The notes under the pieces were generated by a model. The model was given only the letters and a program-made list of their open reading frames with translations. It searched no databases and was not told the DNA's origin. The position numbers and the translations under genes are program-made. Positions 1-8,577 of a stretch of DNA of 50,398 nucleotides are shown piece by piece. The stretch comes from DAIPKP01 sp964545875 (GTDB taxonomy: Bacteria; Synergistota; Synergistia; Synergistales; Aminiphilaceae), in NCBI GenBank assembly GCA_964545875.1, contig CAZJHH010000013.1, forward strand, positions 1-50,398, in the 5' to 3' direction. Every line of letters starts with the position of its first letter. The stretch's first letter is position 1.

Positions 1-251
1 GCCGTTGTGAAGAGGTCACCCTGGGAGAGATCCGGGAATGGATCGCCAAGGGATATGACACTTTCGACGAGCTCAAGCGGGTGCTGCGTGTAGGCATGGG
101 CCCCTGTCAGGGCCGGGGATGCCGCGAAGTGATTCTCCGGGAAATCTGCAAGATGACCGGAACTCCCTATGCGGAAATTCCCCAGGGAACTATCCGTCCC
201 CCCGTAAAGCCCATAAAAATTGGAAGTCTTGCGGAAGGAGGGGATCGGTAA
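1..251 (+). CDS. [2Fe-2S] BFD-like domain protein, C-terminal part only
   Basis: The frame is open to the left edge, so only the last 82 codons are visible. CEEVTLGEI near the edge and GMGPCQGRGC about 30 residues later form the cysteine signature of BFD-type [2Fe-2S] domains. The tail RPPVKP is usual in the form that accompanies FAD-dependent amine or amino-acid dehydrogenases (HcnB, sarcosine, proline and opine oxidase alpha-type subunits). Its stop overlaps the ATG of the next gene (TAATG), which implies translational coupling. The likely role is passing electrons from the partner FAD subunit to a carrier. Because the N-terminus is missing, it could be a small stand-alone protein or the end of a larger FAD/NAD subunit. 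Confidence 0.75.
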   Translation, partial: RCEEVTLGEIREWIAKGYDTFDELKRVLRVGMGPCQGRGCREVILREICKMTGTPYAEIPQGTIRPPVKPIKIGSLAEGGDR

Positions 252-1402
252 TGACCTGGAAAAACACGGCGGATTACGTAATCATCGGCGGTGGCATTCA
301 GGGATGTGCCATAGCGTATAACCTGGCCAAGCTGGGCGCAAAAAACGTGGTGGTCCTGGAGAAGGAGACCATTTCTTCGGGATCTACCGGCCGTTGCGGC
401 GCTGGAATTCGGGCCCAGTGGGGCACCGAAATGAACTGCCGTATCGGCATGGATTGCCTCAGTAAATTCGAGAACCTCAGCGAAGAACTCGGCATGGACG
501 TGGGACTCAATCAGTGCGGCTATCTCATGGTAGCCTATCGGGAATCGGAGTTCGAAACCCTTAAGCAGAGCATGAAGCTCCAGAACAGCCTGGGAATCAA
601 TACCAAAGTGGTCAGCAAGGAAGAGGCCTACGAAATTTGCCCTGGCCTCGCGGCGGAGGATGCCGTGGGCTTTACCTTCCACGACAAGGATGGTCACGCG
701 GATCCCTTCCTTACGACCTTTGCCTACCAGGAGGCGGCCAAGCGGCTGGGAGTGACCTTCCACAAGTTTACCGAAGTTACGGGAGTCAAGGTGGAAAACG
801 GTAAAATTGCCGGAGTGACCACCACCAAAGGTGACATAGCCGCTCCGATAGTGGTGAACTGTGCCGGAGGATATTCCCAGAAAGTTGCTGAAATGGCGGG
901 GCTGGAGCTTCCCAACTTCTCCGAGCGCCACGAAATTATCATCACCGAGCCCGTGGAATTTGGAGTCTGCCCTCCCATGCTCATGAGCTTTTCCGGCAAC
1001 TACTACATCCAGCAGCGGCCCCACGGATCCATTATCGGGGGATGCAGTCCCGAAGGGCACCCCGAGGATTACAAGAACGGCAATTCCTGGCAATTCCTGG
1101 AGCAGATGGCCCAAACCATCTACAAGCTCCTTCCTCGGACCAAGGGAGTTCGTATCGTCCGTCAATGGTCGGGACTCTACAACATGACTCCGGACCGCCA
1201 GCCCATTCTCGGAGAGGCCGAAGATATAAAGGGATTTTTCCTTTCCGTAGGATTCTCGGGGCACGGTTTCATGTTCGGCCCCACCACGGGAGAGCTTATG
1301 GCCCAGCTCATTCTCGGCAAGAACCTTTCCATGCCCATCGACATGCTGCACTATCGTCGTTTTGCCACGGGAGAACTCATCAACGAGCCTGCGGTGGTCT
1401 AA
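251..1402 (+). CDS. DAO-family FAD-dependent amine/amino-acid oxidoreductase (HcnC / proline dehydrogenase beta-like)
   Basis: The product has 383 residues. The N-terminus holds the Rossmann FAD motif GGGIQGCAIA near residue 12, followed by VVLEK, the acidic strand that binds the FAD ribose. The C-terminus carries the DAO-family close, GLYNMTPDRQPILG and GFSGHGFMFGP. Size and motifs fit sarcosine oxidase beta, proline dehydrogenase beta and HcnC-type enzymes, which oxidise a C-N bond and pass electrons to an iron-sulfur partner. The frame extends upstream to an ATG at 119, but I start at 251 because GGAGG lies about 7 bases before it and homology begins there. The overlapped upstream gene supplies the [2Fe-2S] partner. 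The substrate cannot be read from sequence; proline, sarcosine or another amino acid is possible. Confidence 0.85.
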   Translation: MTWKNTADYVIIGGGIQGCAIAYNLAKLGAKNVVVLEKETISSGSTGRCGAGIRAQWGTEMNCRIGMDCLSKFENLSEELGMDVGLNQCGYLMVAYRESEFETLKQSMKLQNSLGINTKVVSKEEAYEICPGLAAEDAVGFTFHDKDGHADPFLTTFAYQEAAKRLGVTFHKFTEVTGVKVENGKIAGVTTTKGDIAAPIVVNCAGGYSQKVAEMAGLELPNFSERHEIIITEPVEFGVCPPMLMSFSGNYYIQQRPHGSIIGGCSPEGHPEDYKNGNSWQFLEQMAQTIYKLLPRTKGVRIVRQWSGLYNMTPDRQPILGEAEDIKGFFLSVGFSGHGFMFGPTTGELMAQLILGKNLSMPIDMLHYRRFATGELINEPAVV

Positions 1403-1416
1403 CGTTTAGGGTAAAA

Positions 1417-1459
1417 TCCGGCAAAGCTCTCCGGCACATTTCCGGGGAGCTTTGCCGGA
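1417..1459 (+). terminator. Hairpin after the FAD oxidoreductase gene
   Basis: Two 18-base arms pair with a single G-T wobble and enclose a short loop, 14 bases after the stop codon. No clear T run follows, so termination may be weak or may need Rho. Confidence 0.55.
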
Positions 1460-1494
1460 AAAGCGGTCCTCCAGGAACGAAGGCTCTTTCCCTC

Positions 1495-1523
1495 TTGAAA
1501 AAAAACGCGAAGATGGCTATAAT
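1495..1523 (+). promoter_or_regulatory. Sigma70-type promoter for tRNA-Gly
   Basis: TTGAAA, a 17-base spacer, then a perfect TATAAT. The -10 ends 14 bases before the first base of the tRNA. Confidence 0.8.
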
Positions 1524-1537
1524 ACTCCTCGGTTTTT

Positions 1538-1613
1538 GCGGAAATAGCTCAGTTGGTAGAGCATCAGCTTCCCAAGCTGAGGGTCGCGGGTTCGAGTCCC
1601 GTTTTCCGCTCCA
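1538..1613 (+). tRNA. tRNA-Gly (anticodon CCC)
   Basis: A complete 76-base cloverleaf with encoded CCA. The acceptor arms are GCGGAAA and TTTCCGC. The D arm contains AGCTCAGTTGGTAGAGC. The anticodon stem TCAGC/GCTGA encloses the loop TTCCCAA with anticodon CCC, and the T arm reads GCGGGTTCGAGTCCCGT. It reads GGG glycine codons. It has its own promoter and is followed by an intrinsic terminator. Confidence 0.95.
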
Positions 1614-1623
1614 GAAAAATTTT

Positions 1624-1652
1624 GGGAAGGGCCGGGGCCTTTCCCATTTTTT
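1624..1652 (+). terminator. Intrinsic terminator after tRNA-Gly
   Basis: GGGAAGG and CCTTTCCC arms around a GC-rich loop, followed by A and a run of six T. It begins 11 bases after the tRNA CCA end. Confidence 0.8.
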
Positions 1653-1818
1653 GTACCTCCGGTGATTTTGTAAGATTTTACCAAAACCGCGCTTGTATTC
1701 ATTCCGAAAAAATGTGTTTTCTTGACTGAAAAGTAAGGTTTTTTCTGCATTTCAACCACACTTTTGCCTCTTTTTTCTTCCTTTGAGATATTTTTCGCAA
1801 GTCAAAGTGATATTTTGT

Positions 1819-1847
1819 TTGCCAGAACCGAAGTATGGTCTTACAAT
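1819..1847 (+). promoter_or_regulatory. Sigma70-type promoter of the V-type ATPase operon
   Basis: TTGCCA, a 17-base spacer, TACAAT. It lies about 40 bases before the first ATPase gene. The preceding 160 bases are AT-rich and hold no gene. Confidence 0.7.
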
Positions 1848-1889
1848 TATCGGGGTCCAATAATAACAATCAGGAAGGAGGTGACAGCA

Positions 1890-2228
1890 TTGACGCGTTT
1901 GAATGTAGCTACGGAGATCAAAAAGGCAGAAGAAGATGCGAAGAACCTTGTTCAGGAGGCCCGGGGGGAAGCCCGTAAAATAGTGGCTTCCGCAAAAGCC
2001 CAGGCGGAAGAGATGGAAAAAACGGCCCGACAGGAAGCCCGGTTGCATTACCGCAACAGCATTCAGCAGGCGGAGACCCAGGCGGAGGGCACGGCAAAGA
2101 ATATTCTCGGAAAAGGCAAGAAAGAGGCAGAAGCCTTCGTATCTCAAAACGCATCGCGTGTGGGAGCTGTCGCGAAATGGATAGCGGAAGAGGTGATGAC
2201 GCGATATGACGGTAGCCGCAGTAAGTAA
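1890..2228 (+). CDS. ntpF: V-type ATPase peripheral-stalk subunit (G/H type)
   Basis: The product has 112 residues and is almost entirely heptad-rich charged helix (KKAEEDAKNLVQEARGEAR and similar), as in the thin peripheral-stalk subunit of bacterial and archaeal V-type ATPases (NtpF, AhaH). The likely start is TTG: a strong AGGAGG ends 8 bases before it, whereas the in-frame GTG nine bases earlier overlaps that ribosome-binding site. It is first in the ATPase operon and its end overlaps the next gene by 23 bases. In the assembled complex it should pair with the E subunit to tie the catalytic head to the membrane subunit I. Confidence 0.8.
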   Translation: MTRLNVATEIKKAEEDAKNLVQEARGEARKIVASAKAQAEEMEKTARQEARLHYRNSIQQAETQAEGTAKNILGKGKKEAEAFVSQNASRVGAVAKWIAEEVMTRYDGSRSK

Positions 2229-4218
2229 GATCGGGCTGGCGGTGCATCGAGAATCGGAACGGGCGGTTCTCGCGGCTCTCCAGTCTTTCGGGCTCTGTGA
2301 AATTATCGCCCCCCGGGAAGAGGATTCGGATTCCCGAGACCAGCGGCAGAAAACCCTCGCCTACGGTTTCGACGTGGACGCCGCTCTCGGGGATGCCCGC
2401 TATGCTTTGCGGGTTCTGGAGTCCTATTATGAGGATTCGGGAGATCTTCTGAGCAGGATACTGGAAGTTCCCGAAAGAAACACCGTGGCACAGTTGCATC
2501 GAGTCTATCAGGCTTTCCCCCTCGCTTCGGTGGTGGAGGATCTGCGTTGTAAAGAGCGGATTCTTGCGGAAAACCACAGTGAATACTCCCGGAACGAACT
2601 TTTTCAGTCCGTGCTGGATGCCCTTCTTTCCTTTCCCCACGAGCTTTCCCTGCTTACCCAGGGTACGGAATATGTCCGGGGAATTCTCGGAACCCTTCCG
2701 GGAGAGAACGTAGACAAGGCTGAGGAAGATCTGCGAAAGATTTCTTCCTGCTCCGAGGTTTACTCCTACGATTACGGAGATTCCAAAAGCGAAAAACTTC
2801 TGGTGGCCCTCTATCCCCGGCAAGATGGGGATGCTGTGGGGGAGGCCCTGATCAAGCTGGGCTTCGTCAGGATGGATCTGCCCGAAGGATATGCTTCCTT
2901 CGCGGAGTCCGAAAAGGAGCGCCTGCTCCAGAAGCTCCAGGTTCTTCGAGATCAGGAGGCGGAACTTCTTCAGGAATTCCGGGGTCTTGCTTCGGAACAT
3001 GTGGAGTCTCTCCGCAAGGTGGTGGATTATCTCGGCATCCTCAAAAGCCGGGATGAAGTTTCCGAAAACGCTTCCGCCACGGAGAGCACGAAATACTATT
3101 CCCTCTGGTGTCCCAAATCGGAAATTCCTCTTCTCCAGAAAGTCCTCGAAAAATTTCAGAAGGACATCGACATGGTGGTGAATCTTCCCATAGAGGAGGG
3201 TGATGTTCCTCCCACCATTCTCAAAAATCCTCCGTGGGTCCATCCCTACGAGCCTCTCACGAACCTCTACGGGGCTCCGGGATACGGAGGTATCGACCCC
3301 ACGATCTTTTTCGCGCCCTTTTTCTTTCTCTTCTTCGGTATGTGCCTGAGCGACGGGGGATACGGCCTCGTCTTCGCGTGCATCTTCCTGTGGCTTTTCC
3401 ACGCCTACCGCATCGAGGGGGAGAAACGCAAGTTCTTCTCCCTTCTCTTCTGGGGATCCATCTCCACGGTGGTGGTGGGGGCCCTTACGGGATCTTGGCT
3501 GGGGGATATGTTCGAACAGTTCCCCTTCCTCAACTTCATGGTACCCCTCAAGGAAAGCATGGTGGTGCTCAATCCCATGAATGATCCCATCTCCTTCCTG
3601 ATACTCTCCCTCTTCCTCGGGGTGGTGCAGGTGCTTTTCGGCCTGACCATCGCCATGGTCCGGAACATACGGGAGAAGGATTATATTGCCGCCGCAGGGG
3701 ATCAGGGCGGATGGATGACCCTTATCGTGGGACTTATCCTCCTTGGCCTGGGAGCGGGAGGTTTCGTTCCTCCGGTGGTGTTCTTGTTCGGAAAACTTCT
3801 TTCCCTTCTGGGGGTTATTCTTCTCGTGGCCACTCAAGGACGCGAAAAGGACGGCATCTTCCGAAAGATCATCTCCGGAATTCTCAGCCTGTATAACGTT
3901 ACCTCCTTTTTGGGGGATATCCTGAGCTACAGCCGTCTTCTCGCCTTGGGACTTGCCACGGCGGCGGTGGCTATGATCATCAACACTCTTACGGTGCTTG
4001 TGTCGGGAATTCCCTACGTGGGGTGGATTTTTGCCATTGTCCTCTTCCTGGGAGGCCATATTTTCAGCCTTGCCGTGAATGCCCTGGGGGCCTTCGTACA
4101 TTCCCTGCGCCTCCAGTACGTGGAATTTTTCAGCAAGTTTTTCACCGCCTCGGGGCGCTTCTTCCAGCCCTATCGTTTCTCCACGAAATACACCACCGTT
4201 ACGGGTGAACAGGAGTAA
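2206..4218 (+). CDS. ntpI: V-type ATPase subunit I (membrane subunit a)
   Basis: The product has 670 residues, usual for the family. The first half is a soluble domain with a coiled coil (LLQKLQVLRDQEAELLQEF around residues 240-270). The second half has about seven or eight hydrophobic segments starting near residue 365. The segment ILSYSRLLALGLATAAVA near residue 570 matches the family's essential arginine helix, which faces the ion-binding glutamate of the K ring. This subunit forms the two half-channels for ion passage and anchors the peripheral stalks. The ATG lies inside the end of the preceding gene, so translation is probably coupled. Confidence 0.93.
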   Translation: MTVAAVSKIGLAVHRESERAVLAALQSFGLCEIIAPREEDSDSRDQRQKTLAYGFDVDAALGDARYALRVLESYYEDSGDLLSRILEVPERNTVAQLHRVYQAFPLASVVEDLRCKERILAENHSEYSRNELFQSVLDALLSFPHELSLLTQGTEYVRGILGTLPGENVDKAEEDLRKISSCSEVYSYDYGDSKSEKLLVALYPRQDGDAVGEALIKLGFVRMDLPEGYASFAESEKERLLQKLQVLRDQEAELLQEFRGLASEHVESLRKVVDYLGILKSRDEVSENASATESTKYYSLWCPKSEIPLLQKVLEKFQKDIDMVVNLPIEEGDVPPTILKNPPWVHPYEPLTNLYGAPGYGGIDPTIFFAPFFFLFFGMCLSDGGYGLVFACIFLWLFHAYRIEGEKRKFFSLLFWGSISTVVVGALTGSWLGDMFEQFPFLNFMVPLKESMVVLNPMNDPISFLILSLFLGVVQVLFGLTIAMVRNIREKDYIAAAGDQGGWMTLIVGLILLGLGAGGFVPPVVFLFGKLLSLLGVILLVATQGREKDGIFRKIISGILSLYNVTSFLGDILSYSRLLALGLATAAVAMIINTLTVLVSGIPYVGWIFAIVLFLGGHIFSLAVNALGAFVHSLRLQYVEFFSKFFTASGRFFQPYRFSTKYTTVTGEQE

Positions 4219-4292
4219 TTTTCGGCTTCTGAAACACCGCGAAGAACTTTGAAAAATTTAATTTTTTATTTGAGAGGAGTGTTTTGCTAGTT

Positions 4293-4772
4293 ATGGAAAA
4301 CATCATGGGAACAATGCTGGCGTTGCTTGGTGCTGCTCTTGCTGCAGGGCTTGCGGGATCCGGATCCGCCATCGGAGTAGGTATTGCGGGAGAGTCCGGA
4401 GCGGGAGTCATGACGGAAGATCCCGGTAAGTTCGGTCTGGTTCTTCTGCTTCAGGCGCTTCCCGGAACTCAGGGTATCTACGGCCTTCTTACCGCCTTTC
4501 TGGCGATTCTCAAGGTAGGGCTTCTCGGCGGAGGCGGGGTTTCCGTCTCTCTCTGGCAGGGGCTCGGCATCCTTTTTGCATGCCTTCCCATCGCCATTGC
4601 CGGATATTACTCGGGTATCGCCCAGGGGAAAACCTCCGCTGCCTGCATTCAGATGATTGCCAAGCGGCCCGAAGAGACGGGGAAAGCGGTTATTCTGCCC
4701 GCCATGGTGGAAACCTACGCTGTGCTGGCTCTTTTGATGAGCGTTATCCTCCTCAACGGAATCCAGATTTAA
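4293..4772 (+). CDS. ntpK: V-type ATPase subunit K (rotor-ring proteolipid), Na+-type
   Basis: The product has 159 residues with four membrane helices arising from a duplicated two-helix hairpin. The Na+-site residues known from Enterococcus hirae NtpK are all present: LPGTQG-Y in the second helix (Thr59, Gln60, Tyr63), GIAQGK (Gln111), and MVETYA with the carboxylate Glu140 in the last helix. In the first hairpin the usual glutamate position is Gln, as in other duplicated V-type proteolipids. The subunit forms the rotating ring that carries Na+ across the membrane. The start is uncertain: GGAG lies 4 bases before a TTG at 4284 and 13 bases before this ATG. Confidence 0.92.
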   Translation: MENIMGTMLALLGAALAAGLAGSGSAIGVGIAGESGAGVMTEDPGKFGLVLLLQALPGTQGIYGLLTAFLAILKVGLLGGGGVSVSLWQGLGILFACLPIAIAGYYSGIAQGKTSAACIQMIAKRPEETGKAVILPAMVETYAVLALLMSVILLNGIQI

Positions 4773-4792
4773 CCCGTTAGGGGGCTATGAAT

Positions 4793-5380
4793 ATGGCACT
4801 CGCGGATATTAAGGAAAAGATTCTAGCAGAAGCGAAAAAGGAAAAAGAGACCCTCCTCGGAACGGCTAAAAAAGAAGAGGATCAGATTCTCGGGGAGGCA
4901 AAAAAGAATTCTCAGGCGATCAAAAAAGAAACCGATGAAAAGCTCCAGAAGGAAATTCCTCTGGTGGTGAAGCGCCGGGAGGCCGTGGCCGGACTGGACG
5001 TTCGGAAGTGCATGCTTGGAGCCAAGAGAGAACTCATCGAAAAATCCTTCGAGGCGGGAGCTCTGGAGATCGAAAACCTGCCCAAGGAAAAATATCTCGT
5101 CTTCATGACCAACCTTCTCGAAGCCGCTTTGGAGACGGGAAACGAAGAAGTGCTGCTCGGAGAGGACGAAACCATCCTCGATGCCGCCTGGATAGAAAGT
5201 TTCAATGCCAAATCCGGAAAAAAAATAACCCTCGCCAAGGAGAAAACCTCTCGGGGAAAGCGGGGCTTCGTGCTTCGGAACAATCTCATCGAGGTGAACT
5301 GCACCGTGCGAACCCTTATCCGGTCCTTGCGGGATGATCTGGAGGCAGATGTCGCGAAACGCCTGTTTGCGAACCTCTAG
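4793..5380 (+). CDS. ntpE: V-type ATPase subunit E (peripheral stalk)
   Basis: The product has 195 residues. The N-terminal half is a charged helix (KILAEAKKEKETLLGTAKK), and a compact C-terminal domain ends in RTLIRSLRDDLEADVAKRLF, as in NtpE/AtpE. It pairs with the small stalk subunit and binds the top of the A3B3 head. An ATG six bases upstream is also in frame, but AGGGGG sits 8 bases before this one. The C subunit gene follows after 16 bases with a good GGAGG. Confidence 0.85.
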   Translation: MALADIKEKILAEAKKEKETLLGTAKKEEDQILGEAKKNSQAIKKETDEKLQKEIPLVVKRREAVAGLDVRKCMLGAKRELIEKSFEAGALEIENLPKEKYLVFMTNLLEAALETGNEEVLLGEDETILDAAWIESFNAKSGKKITLAKEKTSRGKRGFVLRNNLIEVNCTVRTLIRSLRDDLEADVAKRLFANL

Positions 5381-5396
5381 AAAGGAGGGTTGAGAC

Positions 5397-6407
5397 ATGG
5401 ATTCGACTCTCTACGGATATACAAATTCCAGAATCAAGGCACTGGAGAATACCGCAGTGGATGCGGCGGTTCTTCAGCGGGTTTTGGAAACGGAAAATCT
5501 ATCCGGGGCCCTCAAGGTTTTGGGAGAGACTTCTTATGCCTCCTGGATCGGAGACATGGAGAAGGAGAGCGATTTCGACAAGGTTATCGATCGGGAGCTT
5601 CAGGGGGTATACGACACCCTTTCGGCCTTCGTGCCGGATCGCAGGCTTATCACTCTCCTGCGTCTTCCCTACGATTTCCATAACATCAAGGTAGCTCTCA
5701 AAAGCATGTTTTTACAAAAGAAAGGCAAGCCTCGCCGGTGGGATCTCCTTACCTCCCTCGGTACCGTGGCGGGGGACGATCTCATTACCGCCATCGAATC
5801 CGAGGACTACCGCATGCTTCCCTACGATCTCGGACCGGTGCTCGCACAGTGCCTTGCTCTTTGGGAACAGGAGGAAAACCTTCTGGAAATCGAACGGCTT
5901 CTGGACGAGCATCAATTTGCCACCATGTACAAAATTGCGGCATCCACGGGATTTCCGGGAGTGCTTGAGTGGTGCCGCAATAGAATCGATGCGGAAAATC
6001 TCCGCAATCTTCTGCGGCTGCGGCGACTCAACTACGATGCTGCAGCGTGTACCCCCTTTCTCCACAAGGGAGGAACCGTAAGCCTGGAAAAGCTCCAGGG
6101 ACTTCTCTCGGAGCCTCCGGATTCCTGGGAGCGTATCCTTTCCTATGCAGATGCATCCAAGGCCCTCCGGGAGATGGAAGAAACCGCAGATCTGAACGCC
6201 ATGCTTCTCTCCCTGGAAACCGCTCTCGACAACTATCTCTTCTCTTTCCTGGGGCGGTATGCCTACGACTCCTTTGCTCCGGAGAACGTACTGCGTTTTC
6301 TGTGGCGTAAAGAGATGGAGGCCAAGAATCTCCGCATCATCTTTGTGGCCAAGGCCAACGGTATGGCTGTGGGAAAAACGAAGGGAATGTTGCGTCATGT
6401 CGCATAA
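5397..6407 (+). CDS. ntpC: V-type ATPase subunit C (d-type rotor collar)
   Basis: The product has 336 residues, the normal length. It is mostly helical, beginning YGYTNSRIKALE, with repeated helical thirds characteristic of the C/d subunit. The end, RFLWRKEMEAKNLRIIFVAKANGM, is the family's conserved close. It caps the K ring and couples it to the central D/F shaft. AGGAGG stands 8 bases before the ATG. The last bases overlap the start of the F subunit gene. Confidence 0.9.
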   Translation: MDSTLYGYTNSRIKALENTAVDAAVLQRVLETENLSGALKVLGETSYASWIGDMEKESDFDKVIDRELQGVYDTLSAFVPDRRLITLLRLPYDFHNIKVALKSMFLQKKGKPRRWDLLTSLGTVAGDDLITAIESEDYRMLPYDLGPVLAQCLALWEQEENLLEIERLLDEHQFATMYKIAASTGFPGVLEWCRNRIDAENLRNLLRLRRLNYDAAACTPFLHKGGTVSLEKLQGLLSEPPDSWERILSYADASKALREMEETADLNAMLLSLETALDNYLFSFLGRYAYDSFAPENVLRFLWRKEMEAKNLRIIFVAKANGMAVGKTKGMLRHVA

Positions 6408-6732
6408 AGAACAGGCAGAAAAAATGGCCGCCTTCGGAGATTACGAAAGCGTCCTCCCCTTTCAGGCCGTGGGAGTGGAACCCTTTTTCCGGGAATCCGA
6501 AGAAGACGTACCCGGCCGGATGCGGGAGCTCGCCATGCATTATGCGGTGGTTTTCGTGGTGGAGGATCTCTTCCAGGAACACCGACAACAGATCAATGAT
6601 CTTAACGAAGAATTTCCCGTCAGCATTATTCCCATTCCGAACGTCTCGGGCTCTCGGGGTGTGGGTATGGAAAACATCCGCAGCAGTGTGGAACAAGCCA
6701 TAGGAATGGATATTTTTTCCGTAGGTTCCTAA
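6397..6732 (+). CDS. ntpG: V-type ATPase subunit F (central stalk)
   Basis: The product has 111 residues, matching NtpG/AtpF-type subunits. It shows the CheY-like pattern of this family: GDYESVLPFQAVGVEPF near the start, a central AVVFVVEDLFQ strand and helix, and a final VSIIPIPNVSGSRGVGMENIRSSVEQAIG. It binds subunit D in the rotating shaft. The start codon overlaps the C subunit stop by eleven bases; a second in-frame ATG 27 bases later is possible. Confidence 0.88.
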   Translation: MSHKEQAEKMAAFGDYESVLPFQAVGVEPFFRESEEDVPGRMRELAMHYAVVFVVEDLFQEHRQQINDLNEEFPVSIIPIPNVSGSRGVGMENIRSSVEQAIGMDIFSVGS

Positions 6733-6780
6733 GCCAGCACACCTGCCGATCTTATAGGGTTTTCATTTGGAGGCATGAAT

Positions 6781-8577
6781 ATGGCAGACCAAAAGAAAAA
6801 TGTAGAAGGAAGTATATCCAAGATTTCCGGCCCCCTTGTGGTGGCCATGAACATGGCCGGAGCCCAGATGTATGAAGTGGTACGTGTAGGAAACATGGGC
6901 CTGGTGGGTGAAATAATCGAGCTCAAGGGTGATACCGCCTCGATACAGGTTTACGAAGAAACCTCGGGGGTCAAGCCTGGGGAGCCCGTGGTGGGAACCG
7001 GCATGCCCCTGAGCGTAGAACTCGGGCCGGGGCTTATCGAGCAGTTTTTTGACGGAGTGCAGCGTCCCCTCAAACTCATCGAAGACGCCGCCAAAAGCCC
7101 CTATATCTCTCGGGGAATCGACGTTCCCGCCATTCCTCGGGACAAGAAATGGGAATTTGCCCCCCAGGTAAAAGAAGGAGATACCGTGGGGGAAGGGGAT
7201 ATTCTCGGGGCGGTGCAGGAAACCGTGCTCATCGAGCACCGCATTCTGGCTCCTCTGGGCGTGTCCGGCAAGGTTGTCTCCATCAAGAAGGGATCCTTCA
7301 CCGTGGAAGAGACCGTGGCGGTTATCGATGACGGAACCCGAAAGCACAACGTTACCATGCTTCAACGGTGGCCCGTTCGCCGCCCCCGGCCAGTGGCGAA
7401 AAAGCTTCCCCCCAACATTCCCCTTACCACGGGACAGCGGGTGGTGGACATGTTCTTTCCCCTCACCCGGGGCGGTACCGCCTGCGTCCCCGGCCCCTTC
7501 GGATCGGGAAAAACCGTTATCCAGCACCAGCTCGCCAAGTGGTCCGATGCTCAGATCGTGGTCTACATCGGCTGTGGTGAGCGAGGCAATGAAATGACCG
7601 ACGTGCTTCTGGAGTTCCCGGAGCTGGAAGATCCCAAGTCCGGGCATCCCCTCATGAAGCGTACGGTGCTTATCGCCAATACTTCGAACATGCCCGTGGC
7701 GGCCCGGGAAGCAAGCATCTATACGGGCATCACCATGGCGGAATATTTCCGTGACATGGGCTACTCGGTAGCCCTCATGGCGGACTCTACCAGCCGATGG
7801 GCCGAGGCTCTCCGGGAAATGTCCGGTCGTCTCGAAGAAATGCCCGGTGAAGAAGGATACCCCGCCTACCTGGGTACCCGGCTCGCTTCGTTCTACGAAA
7901 GAGCGGGAAGGGTGATCTGCAAGGGCAAGGATGGCCGGGAGGGTTCCATCAGTGCCATCGGAGCGGTTTCGCCTCCGGGAGGCGACCTTTCGGAACCTGT
8001 TACCCAGAATACCCTTCGTGTTACCAAGGTCTTCTGGGGTCTGGATGCCTCCCTGGCATATCAGCGGCACTTCCCCGCCATCAACTGGCTCACCAGCTAC
8101 TCCCTCTACAGCAAGCAGCTCGGAGAGTATTGGGATGGGGAATACGGAGATGAATGGGCGGCGAACCAGACCGAAGCCATGTCACTTCTGGAAGACGAGA
8201 GCAGCCTCAGCGAGATCGTTCGTCTCGTGGGAGTGGACTCTCTCTCCAAAGAGGAGCGCATGACCCTGGAAACCGCCAAATCCATCCGGGAAGACTTTCT
8301 GCATCAGAACGCCTTCCATGAAATCGATACCTACGCCTCCATGGACAAGCAGTTCAAAATGCTCCGGATCATTCTCGATTTCCACCACAAGGGGCTCGAA
8401 GCGCTGCAGAAGGGAGCCTCTCTCAAGGACGTTTTCGGACTTCCCATCCGAGAGGAAATTACCCGTATGCGCTATACCTCGGAGGAAAAGCTGGAGGCCA
8501 TCGATGCCATTTCCAAAACCATAGCATCTCAGATGGCATCGCTTACCCTTGCGGGAGGTGAATCGGATGTTGCCTAA
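6781..8577 (+). CDS. ntpA: V-type ATPase catalytic subunit A
   Basis: The product has 598 residues. The Walker A loop GPFGSGKT lies near residue 238, preceded by the A-subunit-specific non-homologous insert (residues about 110-190). The Walker B region is VALMADSTSRWAEALRE, and EEMPGEEGYPAYLGTRLASF is the conserved A-subunit stretch (catalytic glutamate region GERG at GCGERGNE). It hydrolyses or makes ATP at the A-B interface. GGAGG lies 7 bases before this ATG; the in-frame ATG two codons earlier sits directly against the ribosome-binding site and is less likely. Confidence 0.96.
   Translation: MADQKKNVEGSISKISGPLVVAMNMAGAQMYEVVRVGNMGLVGEIIELKGDTASIQVYEETSGVKPGEPVVGTGMPLSVELGPGLIEQFFDGVQRPLKLIEDAAKSPYISRGIDVPAIPRDKKWEFAPQVKEGDTVGEGDILGAVQETVLIEHRILAPLGVSGKVVSIKKGSFTVEETVAVIDDGTRKHNVTMLQRWPVRRPRPVAKKLPPNIPLTTGQRVVDMFFPLTRGGTACVPGPFGSGKTVIQHQLAKWSDAQIVVYIGCGERGNEMTDVLLEFPELEDPKSGHPLMKRTVLIANTSNMPVAAREASIYTGITMAEYFRDMGYSVALMADSTSRWAEALREMSGRLEEMPGEEGYPAYLGTRLASFYERAGRVICKGKDGREGSISAIGAVSPPGGDLSEPVTQNTLRVTKVFWGLDASLAYQRHFPAINWLTSYSLYSKQLGEYWDGEYGDEWAANQTEAMSLLEDESSLSEIVRLVGVDSLSKEERMTLETAKSIREDFLHQNAFHEIDTYASMDKQFKMLRIILDFHHKGLEALQKGASLKDVFGLPIREEITRMRYTSEEKLEAIDAISKTIASQMASLTLAGGESDVA

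Noticed and set aside
119..250. N-terminal extension of the FAD oxidoreductase to an ATG at 119
   Set aside because: The extension overlaps the [2Fe-2S] gene and precedes the FAD-binding start. A good ribosome-binding site serves the ATG at 251.
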